Origin: Urophycis tenuis
Taxonomy: Eukaryota; Chordata; Actinopteri; Gadiformes; Phycidae
Length of the DNA: 64,000 bases
Reading direction: 5' to 3'
Assembly (NCBI GenBank): GCA_036785325.1
Contig: JAXIVH010000018.1
Span: 2,845,558 to 2,909,557 of the forward strand
In this document: positions 43,790 to 56,132 of the stretch, piece after piece
How the letters are laid out: each line of letters begins with the position of its first letter
Position numbering within the stretch: the stretch's first letter is position 1
Made by a program: the position numbers and the translations under genes
The notes under the pieces: generated by a model
The model's database searches: none
The model's input: the letters and a program-made list of their open reading frames with translations, nothing else
What the model was told of the DNA's origin: nothing

Positions 43790-46744
43790 GTGGCTCCATT
43801 TAAAAAACAAACCCTTCTCTCTATATACATGTGAAAAAATATATATATACTTCATAGTAATACAGTGTGCTAAACATGCATTTCTATCATACAACAACTC
43901 GGAGCCATTGAACACGCACTGCACGTCGAATAATTAACTCACATCAACATTAACACCAAGTTAATTGCACTCTACAGCTCATTTAACTTATCTAGAACAG
44001 AAGTTAAATCACTATCACTTAACAAACCTAACTAAAAACCTTCCAAATGCAGCAATAACAACTAGGGATGGACTGGTGAGCAAAGCAGGGACGAGCCAGA
44101 TTTCTCCGTCAAAATGAACAAGAAAAAACGTCAATACATTTATATTTAAAAAGTACCTAAACAACTTAATCGTGTTATAATGAAACCTGTTTAGATATAT
44201 TCCGTATGATAATATATCCCTAAACAACTTGAAGCATTAAAAACGTATTGGCCTATAAACGTGTAGTGCCGCGGCAAGCCACGCGGGTCTGAAAGCCTCC
44301 TCATTGAGAAGCCACGTGTCCGTTTCCAAAGACTGTCCAACTTAACCACCCCCTTTGTACCACTAACCCACATCGGCAGCGTCCCTTCACATAAAGGGAT
44401 TTGCAATTTCAAGATATTTCAGCTTAAATGTTTTTGACAGTTCCCTCGCTTTTACCTCGGCTTGGTTATTTTAACTGTGCCAAATGGGTCACCTTGGGTT
44501 TCTGTCTGCGCGCAAAGGGCTTTTGCGCGCATTCAGTCTGAATTTTTTCCAACTTTCCTTGACGGGGAAACCAGCTGCTGGTCGTGAAAAGACGGCTTAT
44601 TAATTGTCCTTTGTCATGCAGAATTGCTTGATTTCTAAAGAAACGTACAAAGGCTCTTTTTCAGGATTCAAGTATTTTGTTTCGTGCGTATTTTCAAACC
44701 ATCGAATCAGCTGCAGCGCCGCTCCGTCTACCAGACTTTCAGGTACTGACGGCGGCTCCCTTTGTCCCCTTGTAATGCTGTTGTAAATCGTGCAGACTGA
44801 TTTGTTACAAGCTGGTCTTTTAATCTGATAGATAAGAGACATGTCAAAGAAAGGCCGTAAATAAAAAATTAGCCGGTATAAAGACAAGGGCGAGTCTGCT
44901 AGATGGGCGCCTGTTGGCTCAAGCCGCTCTCGAGCGCCAAGGGAGCCCTCTCCCCGGCTCCGTCAAGGTTACGTCAACAATTCGCCTTTCTTCTCTCAAA
45001 AAGACACTGTCGTTCTTTTTCTTGCTTCAATGAATTGATAGGCACAAAATTAAGAATAAATAAATTGAGCATTTGGAGCACCGCGAGCGGCCATAAGCTC
45101 CCCCAGGGCGCGTACCCCGGGGCTATTGAATGGATAAAGGGCGCTTTGCAGAGGACCTAGTGAGCAAAATGGGACTCTATGGTGCAATTAACAAAATAGT
45201 CTAATCCCATATCTTAACAAATGCAAATATTAGGGTTTTGTTAAAATGGTTAAGTGAACAATTAAAGGAAAGTTTACAAGAGAGACTCCACGTCCCGGGT
45301 GATACAAAAGGGCCATGAGATGCAGTGAGCTCCCCGACTCAACAACAGCTTTTTTGTTGGCAGTGGAGTCTGGCGATGGGGTTTTAACGGAGTAAATACA
45401 CTTTAAACCCTACTCTTTAAAGCCTGTGGCACAGAGCACGTTTATTAGGAGAGGCAACGCACGGATCTAAAGGCATTAGAATAGATGCGTAAAGTAGGAC
45501 TTAGAAAGTGGCCATGTACACTATCCTTCCGTAAACCTGGTTATATGCTCTCCAAATCATATATAACTTTTTTTTTTAATCCATGAACTCATAAATCACA
45601 AGAAATATATATTTGGAGGTGTTATCGTTAAATTGAAGAAGACACGTTAAATTGAAGAGACACACCCGAGATAAAGATAAATATGTATTTGTGCGTACGT
45701 CTCTTTTTTGCGTCATGACTGAAACGTCATTCTTTTATTTGGTTATCATATGGCTATTATAAATGAGTTTATCTCACATTACGACACTGGTTTTTCAGAA
45801 AATGCTGGAGGGATGATGAAGCTCGCATTTGGAGGTGACACATCCGTTATTACTTGATCACGCAACGTCAACAGCCTTGTGTTAGGTTTCTCATCCACAC
45901 CACTGCCTCGCGGTTTAACTTCAACATTGGGCAGAGAGGACGCTAATTTGAATGTTGTTTTGTACCCTGCGTGGCGATTATTGATTTAGAGTCACGCGAG
46001 GAGGATCCGGACAGGTTGAGACGAAGGCTGACACTGACTAAGTCGTTCTATGAAACCTGGGAGGACATATATAATTTAGACATGGTTTATTCATATAGGG
46101 GGAGACCCGAGAAGACTCTATAGATAAGCATATTTTAAGGTTATTATATAGACCCCCATTTACCCCGAGCTGCACACACCAGCACGTTTTATGTGCCAAG
46201 AGGCAATACGTCAGCTGGCTAGCGCACAGATTAGTCATAGAAGAGTTATGTTTTGTATTTGCTCGGTGCATTCAATGAAAGCGCACAAAAAACGCAGTGT
46301 AAACGTTTGAACCAATACTAGTCTTTGGCGTCTTTAAATGTCGCCACTATAGTGTACATGTACAACCGGATGCGCGGAGCTTTTCACTTGAATACTAAAA
46401 CTACAACACTAGTGTAATATTGCTACATTTAATCTTACATTGGCGATGGTTAAGAAATCCAACGTGCGTATATACCTACTTCAGGGCAAATAGACACAAC
46501 TTTAACTTTGTTGTGTGATACAAATATATTGGTTTTGTTGTAGTGTTTTATTTTATGTATTGGTTAAGGTTAGGTTTGGCCTTTAAGCAAGATGTTGTTG
46601 TACAAAAGGTACACTTTAACTTAAATTATTCCTTAGTAAACTTAAGCTGCAGTTTTTCGTCAAAGGCTCTGGTTCGCGCCCGTGCCGAGTGCGCGCTCCC
46701 AGTGGTGCGCAAGGGTATATTTGATTGACACGACAACACCAAGT
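42321..46744. other. Intergenic sequence between arhgap31 and gsx1
   Basis: No gene recognised. A (CA)n microsatellite lies at 43733-43787. Much of 43.1-45.5 kb is low in repeats and could contain regulatory sequence for gsx1, but I cannot show conservation from one sequence. Confidence 0.45.
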
Positions 46745-47210
46745 GTAGACTTCTCAGAAATATGTTTATTCATGTAACATTTTAAATAAATAAATATTTC
46801 TCAATGACACTGAAGATATAATTTCAGAGTGTTGTGGCGACAATGCGGTAATGCCAGGAATCCTATTTTTGTACCAATCACACAAGTGAATCTAGTATTT
46901 AACATCAATACAAAATACTGCTGTCTTCCCAAAACTAAACAACTTTTTGAAATTCATTTTGTCATTTGGGTTGTTCATCTTTACAAATATGTCTAGCATA
47001 CTTAGATAGATTGGCGAAAACAAATTTACAAACAGTTTTAAAAAAAAACTACATACAAAACGTACAACATGTATACAACTATACAATAAGTCAGAGAAAT
47101 CCCCTGTTTCATATATTTTTTCTTCCTATGTACAGACGACTGCACTCAAACGTAACAGTCTTTTTTTGGCTGCATTCAAAGTTTTACGGTAACCACGAGA
47201 GTCACATTGT

Positions 47211-47304
<94 letters not shown>

Positions 47305-47328
47305 TGCGTGTGTGTGTGAGCGTGGATC
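46745..47328 (-). other. gsx1: gsx1 3' UTR with poly(A) signal
   Basis: On the minus strand an AATAAA (plus-strand tttatt at 46765-46770) lies about 560 bases after the stop codon. The UTR contains the CA/GT microsatellite that starts nine bases after the stop. Confidence 0.5.
47212..47320. repeat. (GT)n microsatellite in the gsx1 3' UTR
   Basis: About 36 GT units with GCGT units at one end. On the gene strand it is (CA)n. Confidence 0.96.
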
Positions 47329-48225
47329 TCACGGGGACACGGACAGGTCCACGTCATCCTTTTCTGACGAGGAGGAAGGAGACACGGGGCTGTCCTCCTC
47401 TTCCTCCTCCGAGCACCTCGCAGACGAGCACTTGCAGTTGTGTGCGCCCGCCCTGTGTCCGTTACCCTTGCCCTCCTTCTTGTGCTTCACCCTGCGGTTC
47501 TGGAACCAGATCTTCACCTGCTTCTCGGACAGGTTCAGGTACGTGGCGATCTCGATGCGCCGCAGCCTGGACAGGTACATGTTGGAAGTGAACTCCCGCT
47601 CCAGCTCCAAAAGTTGCGTACTGGTGAAAGCCGTGCGCATGCGCTTGCTACTCTGAAGTTTGGCGTTGTTACTTTCTGTGAGAAGAAAAAATACATACAA
47701 GATAAGTTTCACAATCACATACGTTGAACAAAAAGAAATGCGCATTGACAACTTGGCACAACTTTGGGACCGCGTGCGTGGTTTTGCTTACACGTCTGCA
47801 AATTCACGTCAAAGATGTGTACATGAAAAACATCAACCATAACTCAACTCACCGATGGAGATGCAGTGGAACTGCCGCGGGTCGGGCATGGAGTACGTGG
47901 CTTGGTAAATCCCCGGGCCGTGGCCGAGGTTCACGCCGTTGGCGGAGGAGTGTTGCCTCGACAGCGCCGAGTGGCAGTACTGCGAGCCGAAGGCGGGGAA
48001 GGAGGCCTTGAGCAGAGGCAGGGCTGGCGGGGAGGGATGCAGCTGGGACGCGGCCATGCACAGCGGGCAGAAGCACAGCAGCCCTGCCTTCCTGGAGTGG
48101 CAGGAGCCCGGCAACGCGTGGTGGCCGGAGTGCACCGCGTAAGGAAACAGCGGCGGGCTGTTCTCGTTGCTCTTGTCGTTCGCCTCCCTTAAAATCAACG
48201 AATCCACCAGGAAAGACCTCGGCAT
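47329..48225 (-). CDS. gsx1: GS homeobox 1 transcription factor
   Basis: ParaHox homeodomain factor, a nuclear regulator of neural progenitors in forebrain, hindbrain and spinal cord. Two exons, 48225-47853 and 47675-47329, join in phase (splice after CISI) to 239 aa. The start MPRSFLVDSLILRE is the conserved SNAG-like repressor motif at the N-terminus of Gsx proteins. The middle holds AGLLCFCPLCMAASQLH, LPLLKASFPAFGSQYCH and MPDPRQFHCISI. The homeodomain lies at about residues 135-194, with KRMRTAFTSTQLLELEREF and helix 3 KQVKIWFQNRRVKHKKEGKG. The C-terminus CKCSSARCSEEEEEDSPVSP and DDVDLSV matches GSX1 better than GSX2. No break is seen. It is convergent with arhgap31. Neither pdx1 nor a cdx gene is present in the flanking 15 kb. 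Confidence 0.97.
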
Positions 48226-48360
48226 GTTGACGGGAAAAGTGAAAAAGTTTCTCTCGCGTGTGTGCGCGTGTGGAGAAAGTGAAAGAGTCGGCGCGTCGTG
48301 TCTGGAGTGCTCGCGTGTGGAGAGTGGACAGCGAACTGGTGCTGAAGCGAGGCTGGCGAT

Positions 48361-48370
48361 CCTTAAATAG
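48361..48370 (-). promoter_or_regulatory. gsx1: TATA-like box of gsx1
   Basis: The minus strand reads GGCTATTTAAGG about 140 bases upstream of the gsx1 start codon, in GC-rich sequence. Transcription would then begin near 48335, leaving a leader of about 110 bases. This is inferred from motif and spacing. Confidence 0.5.
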
Positions 48371-48469
48371 CCGCTGGAGCCGCGCGGCTCCGGACATGTG
48401 ACGGTTACGCGGTGATGCCTGAGAGCACTCAATGGGGTTTGTGCTTTTCTCTTGGCATTCCCACTGCAC

Positions 48470-50270
48470 GCTTCCCCATTATTTCACTTGTTAACTAAAT
48501 GAACTGCATAATGTAGTCTATTCTTGTCGGCCCCACCCACACCGCGAGAGGCGGCACTACCCGATTCCCCCCCCCCCCTTTTTCATTATCACCTATTTTA
48601 TCAGAGATAAAGCCCACATTTACGAAAGAATACATTTAAGCGAGATTTGGAAAAGCCACCGTATGCATTTCGAGTGGGTTGGGTCTTTGAAATGGAGTCC
48701 GTTAGATATGGATAAAGAGCGTCTTATTGCTCTCTCTCTATCTCGGGTCCCTAACTTAGACACCAGGGGCCAGTTCTCACGGGGATTCTCAGCGTGGCCC
48801 CTGATGGATCTGACACTTAATGCTTCATCACATCGTTTACGTTCCTCCGGCAAAATGTTGTTTGTCTTTCGGGGCTGCCAACTAACATCAACCTCTTCAT
48901 TAAAATCTTTAATAACGATTCAACCTTTTTAGCAAAAAAAAAAAACATCCCAGAAGATGGCCTGATCGTGTTTTAGATCCACGCGTGTGAATGGACCATT
49001 TGAAGTGACGCGACGTTCGGTCGCTTGGCGTCAACAAACGCCGCTCTTGATGAATTAAATCGCATTCAGTATAAATGTATATTAATTTAAGGGTTAATGT
49101 GTCATTTCTGGCCACAAAAAAAGGACAAGTCATCCCCCGAAGGCAATGCTCAGTGATTAATTCCTTAGCTCGGGCCCCTGCCGGGCCGGGGAAAGAATAT
49201 GTAAAAATAACCAGGTTTTCACTTGCCGGCCCTTATTGAATGTCATTGTGGGGACTTTTCAATGAGAGAGAAAGAGACTCGAATTAAAGTGTGTGACAGC
49301 GGCGGATAGAGGCTCACAAAGGGCACTCTGTCAGAGGACCCGAGTGAAGCCCCCGCCTCGCTCGGCTTGAATTAAGTAATAGGAAAACATTTTCTTTCAC
49401 TTTAGGGTCCGCTAAACAACACCTTCAAAGACACCACGTCTAAGGAGTAAAATGACATTTCTTTTCATTTTAGCCAAATTCCTTTCATTTCTCCCCGTGT
49501 TGCCATGTGTTACAATACTGTTTAAAGTGTTACTAAGCCCAGTTTAAACCACGGTGTTAAAATGTCAAATAAATCCCCGGATAAACAAATAGTTGCAATA
49601 ATGTGACCGATGGGCCAGGGTTATATGGCTGTTCGGATGTGCGTTGTCAGATTATATACAATTTTTGTAATAGATCATTTAAATGTTTTTTTTTTTTATG
49701 AGGTCATAGTTTTTGCGTCACTCAGATATTCGGGATGATTTCCCCCACAATTCATTCCGAATGTTTTGGACTTTCACTTTGAATTAACTCGCAAACAAGT
49801 AAAGTCTTTTGGGGAGAATGATCCGGGCAGCCATTCAGTTTTCCTAACGTTTGACATAACTTTTGAGAACCGAGCCCACCGGCGAAGTGATCCCTCATCT
49901 CACAACACGGCCACGTCGAGGGGCACCAGACCAGGTTCACAATAGCCGGGCCAGCCCGAGTTCCGTAGAAACAGTATGCAATTTAAATAAAAATAGTACA
50001 TACAATTAAGAAGCAGTTGGACGCGACCTGCAGGCATACTTTAACCCTGAATTATTCTCCATCCCTCCCTGTTAGGCTACATTTGTCTATGCACCTGCAC
50101 ATTTTATTGTGTGGCTATTGTTCTGCTGCTATAGGTAGGCTACGTGAGTTTTTATTTATTTGTTTAAGCCTATACAATACGATAATAATATAATAACGTT
50201 GGATTTCAAAGTGATTTGCTTGTCTTGTTTATTTTGAATTGCGATCTTAATGCCTGTAAATACACCTTTA
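48470..50270. other. Unique sequence upstream of gsx1
   Basis: No coding gene is recognised. The stretch 49140-49440 is free of simple repeats, with GC-rich blocks alternating with ATTAA/TTAATT homeodomain-type words, the look of a vertebrate developmental enhancer. That is an impression, not evidence of conservation. Confidence 0.35.
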
Positions 50271-50272
50271 AC

Positions 50273-50415
<143 letters not shown>

Positions 50416-51730
50416 CGTGGTGCTGTAGACCTATTGCCGATCTGACCAAAGCGCCTAATTTTCTAATGATGTACGCAGCGGTCTCCCCGTGGATAGGAAT
50501 AGAGGTCCCTCGAGTCGTCACGCAGAGCGGCTCATCCCAATAATTTGCCATCCCGACTGGAGACCGACAAATAGACCTGACCTCCCTCTGGAGGCGCGAG
50601 GCTGAAGTGCAAAGCATCTCATTGGCCAAAATCACTTGTTGTTACCGAGATAAATAACCCAATCGGATAACGGCCGGCGACGCACGCACGACGCGTAATA
50701 GTTGCAAACTCATAAACAAAATAGGCTACCCCTTTTATTCATATTACCGTAATAGAGTTCCGTGTATATTTTCACACATTTTGTCGACTATTTATTTATA
50801 TTCATTTAACCGTGTCCCGGGTTATGGTTGCGCCCTGCTCGGTGCCCACATAACACGCACATATTCAAATACACGCGTACTACACACATAGGCCTACCGG
50901 GGCACAATGACATCTGAAAACACAAAGAGATTATTCATTGTACACAAACCGTTTATACAGTACTTATCTGGTACTCGCCTACTAAAAAATACAACTGACG
51001 CCATGATAAATAAATTAGGAATATTGAAAAAACGGGTATATTCAGAAAAACCGCACAATGTGTCTTAAATTGTAAATTATTTATGAGTATTAAGTAGGAA
51101 CAATTGCCGTCACTCAAATCCATCCCGGGTGATAATGCCGCGCCGTATGGACGACCACATTTTCATGCGCTTTAATGTAATTATTTCAACAGATCTCGTG
51201 CCCGGTGACAAAAAGGGAGCAGTCTGTTTATGGAGATGTAGTCAATAACTCCTTTTCTTTCCACTATGAATTATTCATAGTTTAAGACACTATCCCCCGC
51301 GCTTAATATGTACACACACACTTAAAACACCCACACATTGCTAATACAAATGATGGTTTTAGCTGACAGTGTAACAGGATTTAAGGTCCCTAAGGGGTAC
51401 GGGGGGCCAGCTGTGGATGGGCTCTGTGACTGGCGACGTGACACAGAGGGCCGGTGCGCGAGGCTGCTAATCTTCCCCTCGGGCTATAGGCCTATGTGCT
51501 CTCTATACGGGGAACAGCCTGCGCCGCTACGCCGCTCGCTCCGCGCGTCGCGGCGCTCCGGAACGCACAAAGGGCTGATTATCATTCATATGACCAGCAG
51601 AGCCACCAGTCATACACATAAACAGTCAACAAGCGCCGGCTCAATGGGGGCGATACGGGGGTGGTGGCGGCGGCGGCGGCGACGGGACGCGCACGCACCA
51701 GCAGGTGTGAGCGACGCACGGACGTGGGCT
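50416..51730. other. Unique sequence, possible regulatory region
   Basis: No gene recognised. Unique AT-rich sequence at 51120-51290 contains taatgtaattatttcaacag and gaattattcatag words. The open frame at 51338-51952 runs into a CA microsatellite and is not a gene. Confidence 0.35.
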
Positions 51731-51732
51731 TA

Positions 51733-51735
51733 CGC

Positions 51736-51830
<95 letters not shown>
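51733..51830. repeat. (CA)n microsatellite
   Basis: About 48 CA units with one AA interruption, followed by GA-rich sequence to 51875. Confidence 0.96.
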
Positions 51831-51832
<2 letters not shown>

Positions 51833-51959
51833 CGGAGAGAAGGAGGGAGGGAGAGAAAGAGAGAGAGAGAAAGACTGGGGGGGTATAGAATATTCATTGC
51901 TCATTTTGCTTTGATAATGATTAATTTTGTGATGCCGAATAAAGCATGTTGAATTGAAT

Positions 51960-52083
51960 TGAAAAAGAGAAAGAGAGAGTGGGGTGGGTGGGTGGGGGGG
52001 AGGGTGAGAGGGTGAGATGGAGGTAGGGTGAGAGAGAGAAAGAGAGGGTGGAAGGGAGGGAGGATGAGAGAGAAAGAGAGAGA

Positions 52084-52166
<83 letters not shown>

Positions 52167-52330
52167 CGTGTGTGTGAAAGAGAGAGAGACAGAGAGTTAA
52201 AAGTTGAAGAGAGAGCGACAGCTGAAGAGAGAGTGAGATGGGGCGGAGAGAGAGACAGAGAGAGGGATGACGAGAGAGGAAGATGATGATGACAGGAAGA
52301 GGGAGATAAAGAGAGACAAGGAGTTGGAGT
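51960..52330. repeat. GA-rich block with embedded (GT)n
   Basis: Imperfect GAGA repeats surround an uninterrupted GT run at 52086-52162. The purine asymmetry is strong over 370 bases. Confidence 0.93.
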
Positions 52331-52928
52331 GAGGGAGTGAGGGGGTGATTTAAAAATGACAATTTGACAGAAATATGTGAGTCGGGTAAACCTGAAGATG
52401 TAGATAAGTGACATCAGTGGCACATTACCATAATTGCTCTGGCAGGATGATATGTAAAATAATGTCATATTTATTCTGGATATGTGGCCTACCAGTGGCG
52501 AGCTCATATTCCATTGTGCAAGTGAGAGCCAAACACAACATTTAAAGAGACTGTGATTATTATGTTGTAGTGAGTCTTGTTTGGTCTTTGTTTAGTCTGG
52601 TCATCATTAGACAAGATGAAGTCCTGACAGGTGAGTCTAAACTCAAATCTGCATTTTGTTTTCACATTTTTTTAATGAAAGATCTTTGGACCAGCATTAT
52701 TATATTTTATTAATAAACATTGTTCCATGCAAAGGAAGTTATTAATGGAAAAATAAAGTGATTTAAAGTCGATAAAAATTATAATTATTGACTTTCAGCA
52801 TATTGTTATTGTGAGTATAATATTGTTTTGTTATTAAGGTTACGATTATGACAATTAAAAGTGTATTGTTTGTTTTTGTAGATGTTGGATTTCATAGACC
52901 CCAAAGAGTTGAGAAATCCCACATTTTG

Positions 52929-52995
52929 AGTCTTTGACAGACAGACAGACAGACAGACAGACATACATACTTTATTGATCCCTGAGGGAAATTGC
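52929..52995. repeat. (CAGA)n plus short interspersed tail motif, copy 2
   Basis: (CAGA)n is followed by catacatactttattgatcc and ctgagggaaattg, the same unit as at 2612 and 54362, in the same orientation. Confidence 0.85.
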
Positions 52996-53776
52996 GCGAT
53001 ACAATATGCTTTAATGTTGATTTCAATCACTTTAATCAAAATACAAAGAGTTACAATACAAGCTTATATAATATTAACTGACATGGATTTATGACATCAC
53101 AACTCTTAACATTCTATTAGCTGATCAAATTAGCCTTTGTTTTCATTAAGCATCTGAGTGTAGTTATAGCTGTGACATCACAATTAGTCTATTGAGGAGT
53201 CTATTGAAAACTGTTTGTCAGCCCCCTGGTATTTTAGATATGATTGGAATGTGATGTCATCCGGCCACTCTGTTCTCTTCTTTCCTAATTTATGTAACCG
53301 TCTTAATTCATTTATTTACCTTACTGTCCATTGTCAACGTTAATCCTTACTGTTATGTCACAAATGTCTCCTTAAGCATTACTTTCTGCACTAATGTTGT
53401 TGGTTAAATGGGAATGATGTAGTTAGTGACTGATGTATGGTAATCTGGTAGGGGAGGGTGGGGGCTATGGGGAGGATGTTTCTCAGCAGGTATCTCTGCA
53501 ACCAGCTGCAGTGATGCGTTCATAGCAAGTGGGAACTGGGGGAGTTAAAACAAGGCTCTTCACCACAGTGTGTGAAAAATGTTTGGTATCGATATTTTTT
53601 TGCGTTTTTTAAATGTACATGAAGTGTACTATAAATGGTCTCACCTTTCATTAAAGTTGGCAGATTAAATTAGAAATAAATAAAAGGTGAAAAGGCACAG
53701 TGGGATTTTAATTTGGAATCCAAATTAAATTAGACGTAAAGTAAAATTAGTAAAAATTAATTAACCCCATTGTGGA

Positions 53777-53783
53777 CCCCCCC

Positions 53784-53833
<50 letters not shown>

Positions 53834-53851
53834 TGCACACACACAAACACA
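53777..53851. repeat. Poly-C and (CA)n compound repeat
   Basis: A C run of about 23 bases passes directly into CA repeats with CAAACA and CATG interruptions. Confidence 0.93.
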
Positions 53852-54360
53852 CACCACATTTCCCCACCAGTGTGAAGCGTTTCACCTGTGGTGGAGCTAT
53901 AACGCTGTGCACAGCCGTGATTGACGGCAGATTCCCCAAAACAATCAGGTGCCTGATCAGAAATGAGCGGGCTGAAATTATAGCTCTAAAATCAAAAGCT
54001 TTAGTTAACAAGTAAAAAAAACAGTAACATAGGTATGAATTCTGAACTCTTTTATTCTGTTTTTATTATTCCGACTGCATTTAATGTTAAAAGACTAATA
54101 ACATGAAACCAATTTCTTTCTTACTTTTTGGTTCTCTTTTACGTAACAATTAAGGCTGCCGTGATCACAGAAGTCCATGTATGAGATGTGATATACTGAG
54201 AAAACTGTAACACAGAATAATGACTTGAATAGCGACTCCTAGGGTCCGGAATTCCCCACTGTTACTTGAATGCAGCATTACTTCAGCATAATGGTCATGT
54301 GACAGTATAGGTCAATCAGAAACAAACAATTTTGCCAACAGAATGTCAAATGGAAACAGG

Positions 54361-54361
<1 letters not shown>

Positions 54362-54406
<45 letters not shown>

Positions 54407-54434
54407 TACTTTATTGATCCCTGAGGGAAATTGC
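54362..54434. repeat. (CAGA)n plus short interspersed tail motif, copy 3
   Basis: About eleven CAGA units are followed by catactttattgatccctg and agggaaattgc. This is the third copy of the family in the window. Confidence 0.87.
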
Positions 54435-54580
54435 CTAATATACGAGTAGCACAACAAAACTCCCTCAAACAGCATTGTTTGAGAGTGTGGGGCTACCCCG
54501 TACTTCTGAGAAAAAGAAATAAGAAAAAAGAAAAGAAAAAGAAAGTTAAAAGTTAAAAGAAAGCGAAAAGAAAGACAAGG

Positions 54581-54614
54581 AAGGATGGCTAAAGTGGACA
54601 CTTTAGCCATCCTT
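54581..54614. repeat. Perfect 16-bp inverted repeat
   Basis: AAGGATGGCTAAAGTG, two loop bases, then its exact complement. It lies between the CAGA repeat and a diverged tandem duplication. Confidence 0.9.
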
Positions 54615-55325
54615 GCGATGTCTAAACCCATATCTGCTTCTTAAAGGGGAACCAGCACCCTTGTCTCATACTGCTGCATACACATGATTGAAGTATTCTT
54701 GAATTATTCAACCATTCTACAAATTCATCGACCACATGAACCCGGTTTCTGCAAAAAGAACACAGAAAAGTTATACCATTTACGTGATTGTTTCAGGATT
54801 TGCGTTCTCCATTGATCCAAATAGGAGCAATGACATCAATGGTCCACATTTTCTGTGGTTGTTTTGATGTTTCAGACCTGTATCGAAAATCCTTATGAGT
54901 GTGTGTGTGTGTGTGCATGAGCCAGTTAGCGCAGGTCCAATCAGACGCAGGCTTATCTGCCAACAATGTGCCGATATGGGACTGAGCAGAGGGTCGATCC
55001 CCAATGTCCTTCTACCTGTAGTCATCCTACCTGTAGTCATCCTCGCAATGTCTAAACTCCCACCAGCTTCTTAAAGGGGAAGCGTCACACTTTGGTACTA
55101 GCATGGGTACTGCTGCATACACCACGTGTTGTGAACACAGTCTTCAACATGTCAACAGTTCTTCAAAGTCTTCAACATGAACTCAGTTTCAGAGAAAGGA
55201 GCACAGAACGGCTGGACCTTTTACATCATTGGTACAGCATCTGCGTTCACTATTTGTCCTGATAGGAGCAGCGACGCATGTGGTTACATTTCACTGTGAT
55301 TATTTTGCTATTCGGATCCAGAGGA
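54610..55325. repeat. Diverged tandem duplication of about 280 bp
   Basis: Two related stretches, 54610-54887 and 55041-55325, share in order gcaatgtctaaac-type, cttcttaaaggggaa, tactgctgcatacac, ttctgcaaaaagaacacag-type, catctgcgttc and ataggagcaatgac-type words. They are separated by about 150 unrelated bases with a short (GT)n. There is no coding capacity. Confidence 0.75.
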
Positions 55326-55680
55326 TGGATACCCAACCCGACGGGCCGGGTGGGGTTGGGACAAATATTTAGAAAATGATGCCCGGGTTCGGGCCAGGCT
55401 CGGTCTCATCCGCACGATTTGAAATTTTTAATTTGCCCGCGCGTTAACCCACGCATGTTGCGCTCATCGGTTTGTTGACATTTCCAAATGCCTTGCAGTT
55501 GTTAATAAAGGCAGGCTTTCATAAACACAGACCTAAATGTGTCATTAGTATGAAAAAATTAGACTTTAACGGTGTCGGGTTTGGACATAACAAGCTTGAT
55601 GCCTGTCGTGCTCGGGTCGGGTTACTGATCTGTCGGACACGGGCTGGGCTTGGACAGAAAATTTCAGCCCGATCCGCACT
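55319..55680. mobile_element. Non-autonomous element flanked by CTATTCGGATC
   Basis: An exact 11-bp direct repeat CTATTCGGATC (55308-55318 and 55681-55691) borders GC-rich sequence full of CCCGACGGG/GGTCGGGT words. Imperfect inverted ends (agaggatggatacccaac and, reversed, agtgcggatcgggc) suggest a hAT-like element. Confidence 0.7.
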
Positions 55681-56047
55681 CTATTCGGATCAGGGTTTTT
55701 TAAAAACTCACCATGACAGACGGGTCAGTACAGACGGGTCAGTACTGTCATGTGGCCCAGGGCGATGGTGCCCTGTGTGTTGCTTTGGATAAAAAGTGTT
55801 ATTAAAAAGTGTTAATAAAACAACCCTGAATAACAGCCACACGGTCGACAAACTTGTCGAGTAATTACAATCCTTCATTTGGCAAACGTTATGCATCCTG
55901 ATGCATCGTAATGCATGCTAACGGTGGCGGGCTACTCCTGGCTAACGCAAGGTTCAAGAAGTTTCCAGAAACTTGTCTCACGTCCAAGAACGTGTCCCAC
56001 GTTTTTTCGAAAAGCGTCTCAAAAAGAGTTTAACGACCGCGTTGTTT

Positions 56048-56048
<1 letters not shown>

Positions 56049-56128
<80 letters not shown>
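56049..56128. repeat. (CA)n microsatellite
   Basis: About 40 uninterrupted CA units. Confidence 0.97.

Positions 56129-56132
<4 letters not shown>

Noticed and set aside
47833..48469. Longer upstream starts for gsx1 exon 1
   Set aside because: The open frame extends to 48432, but the conserved Gsx N-terminus begins at the ATG at 48225 and the TATA-like box at 48361-48370 lies between.
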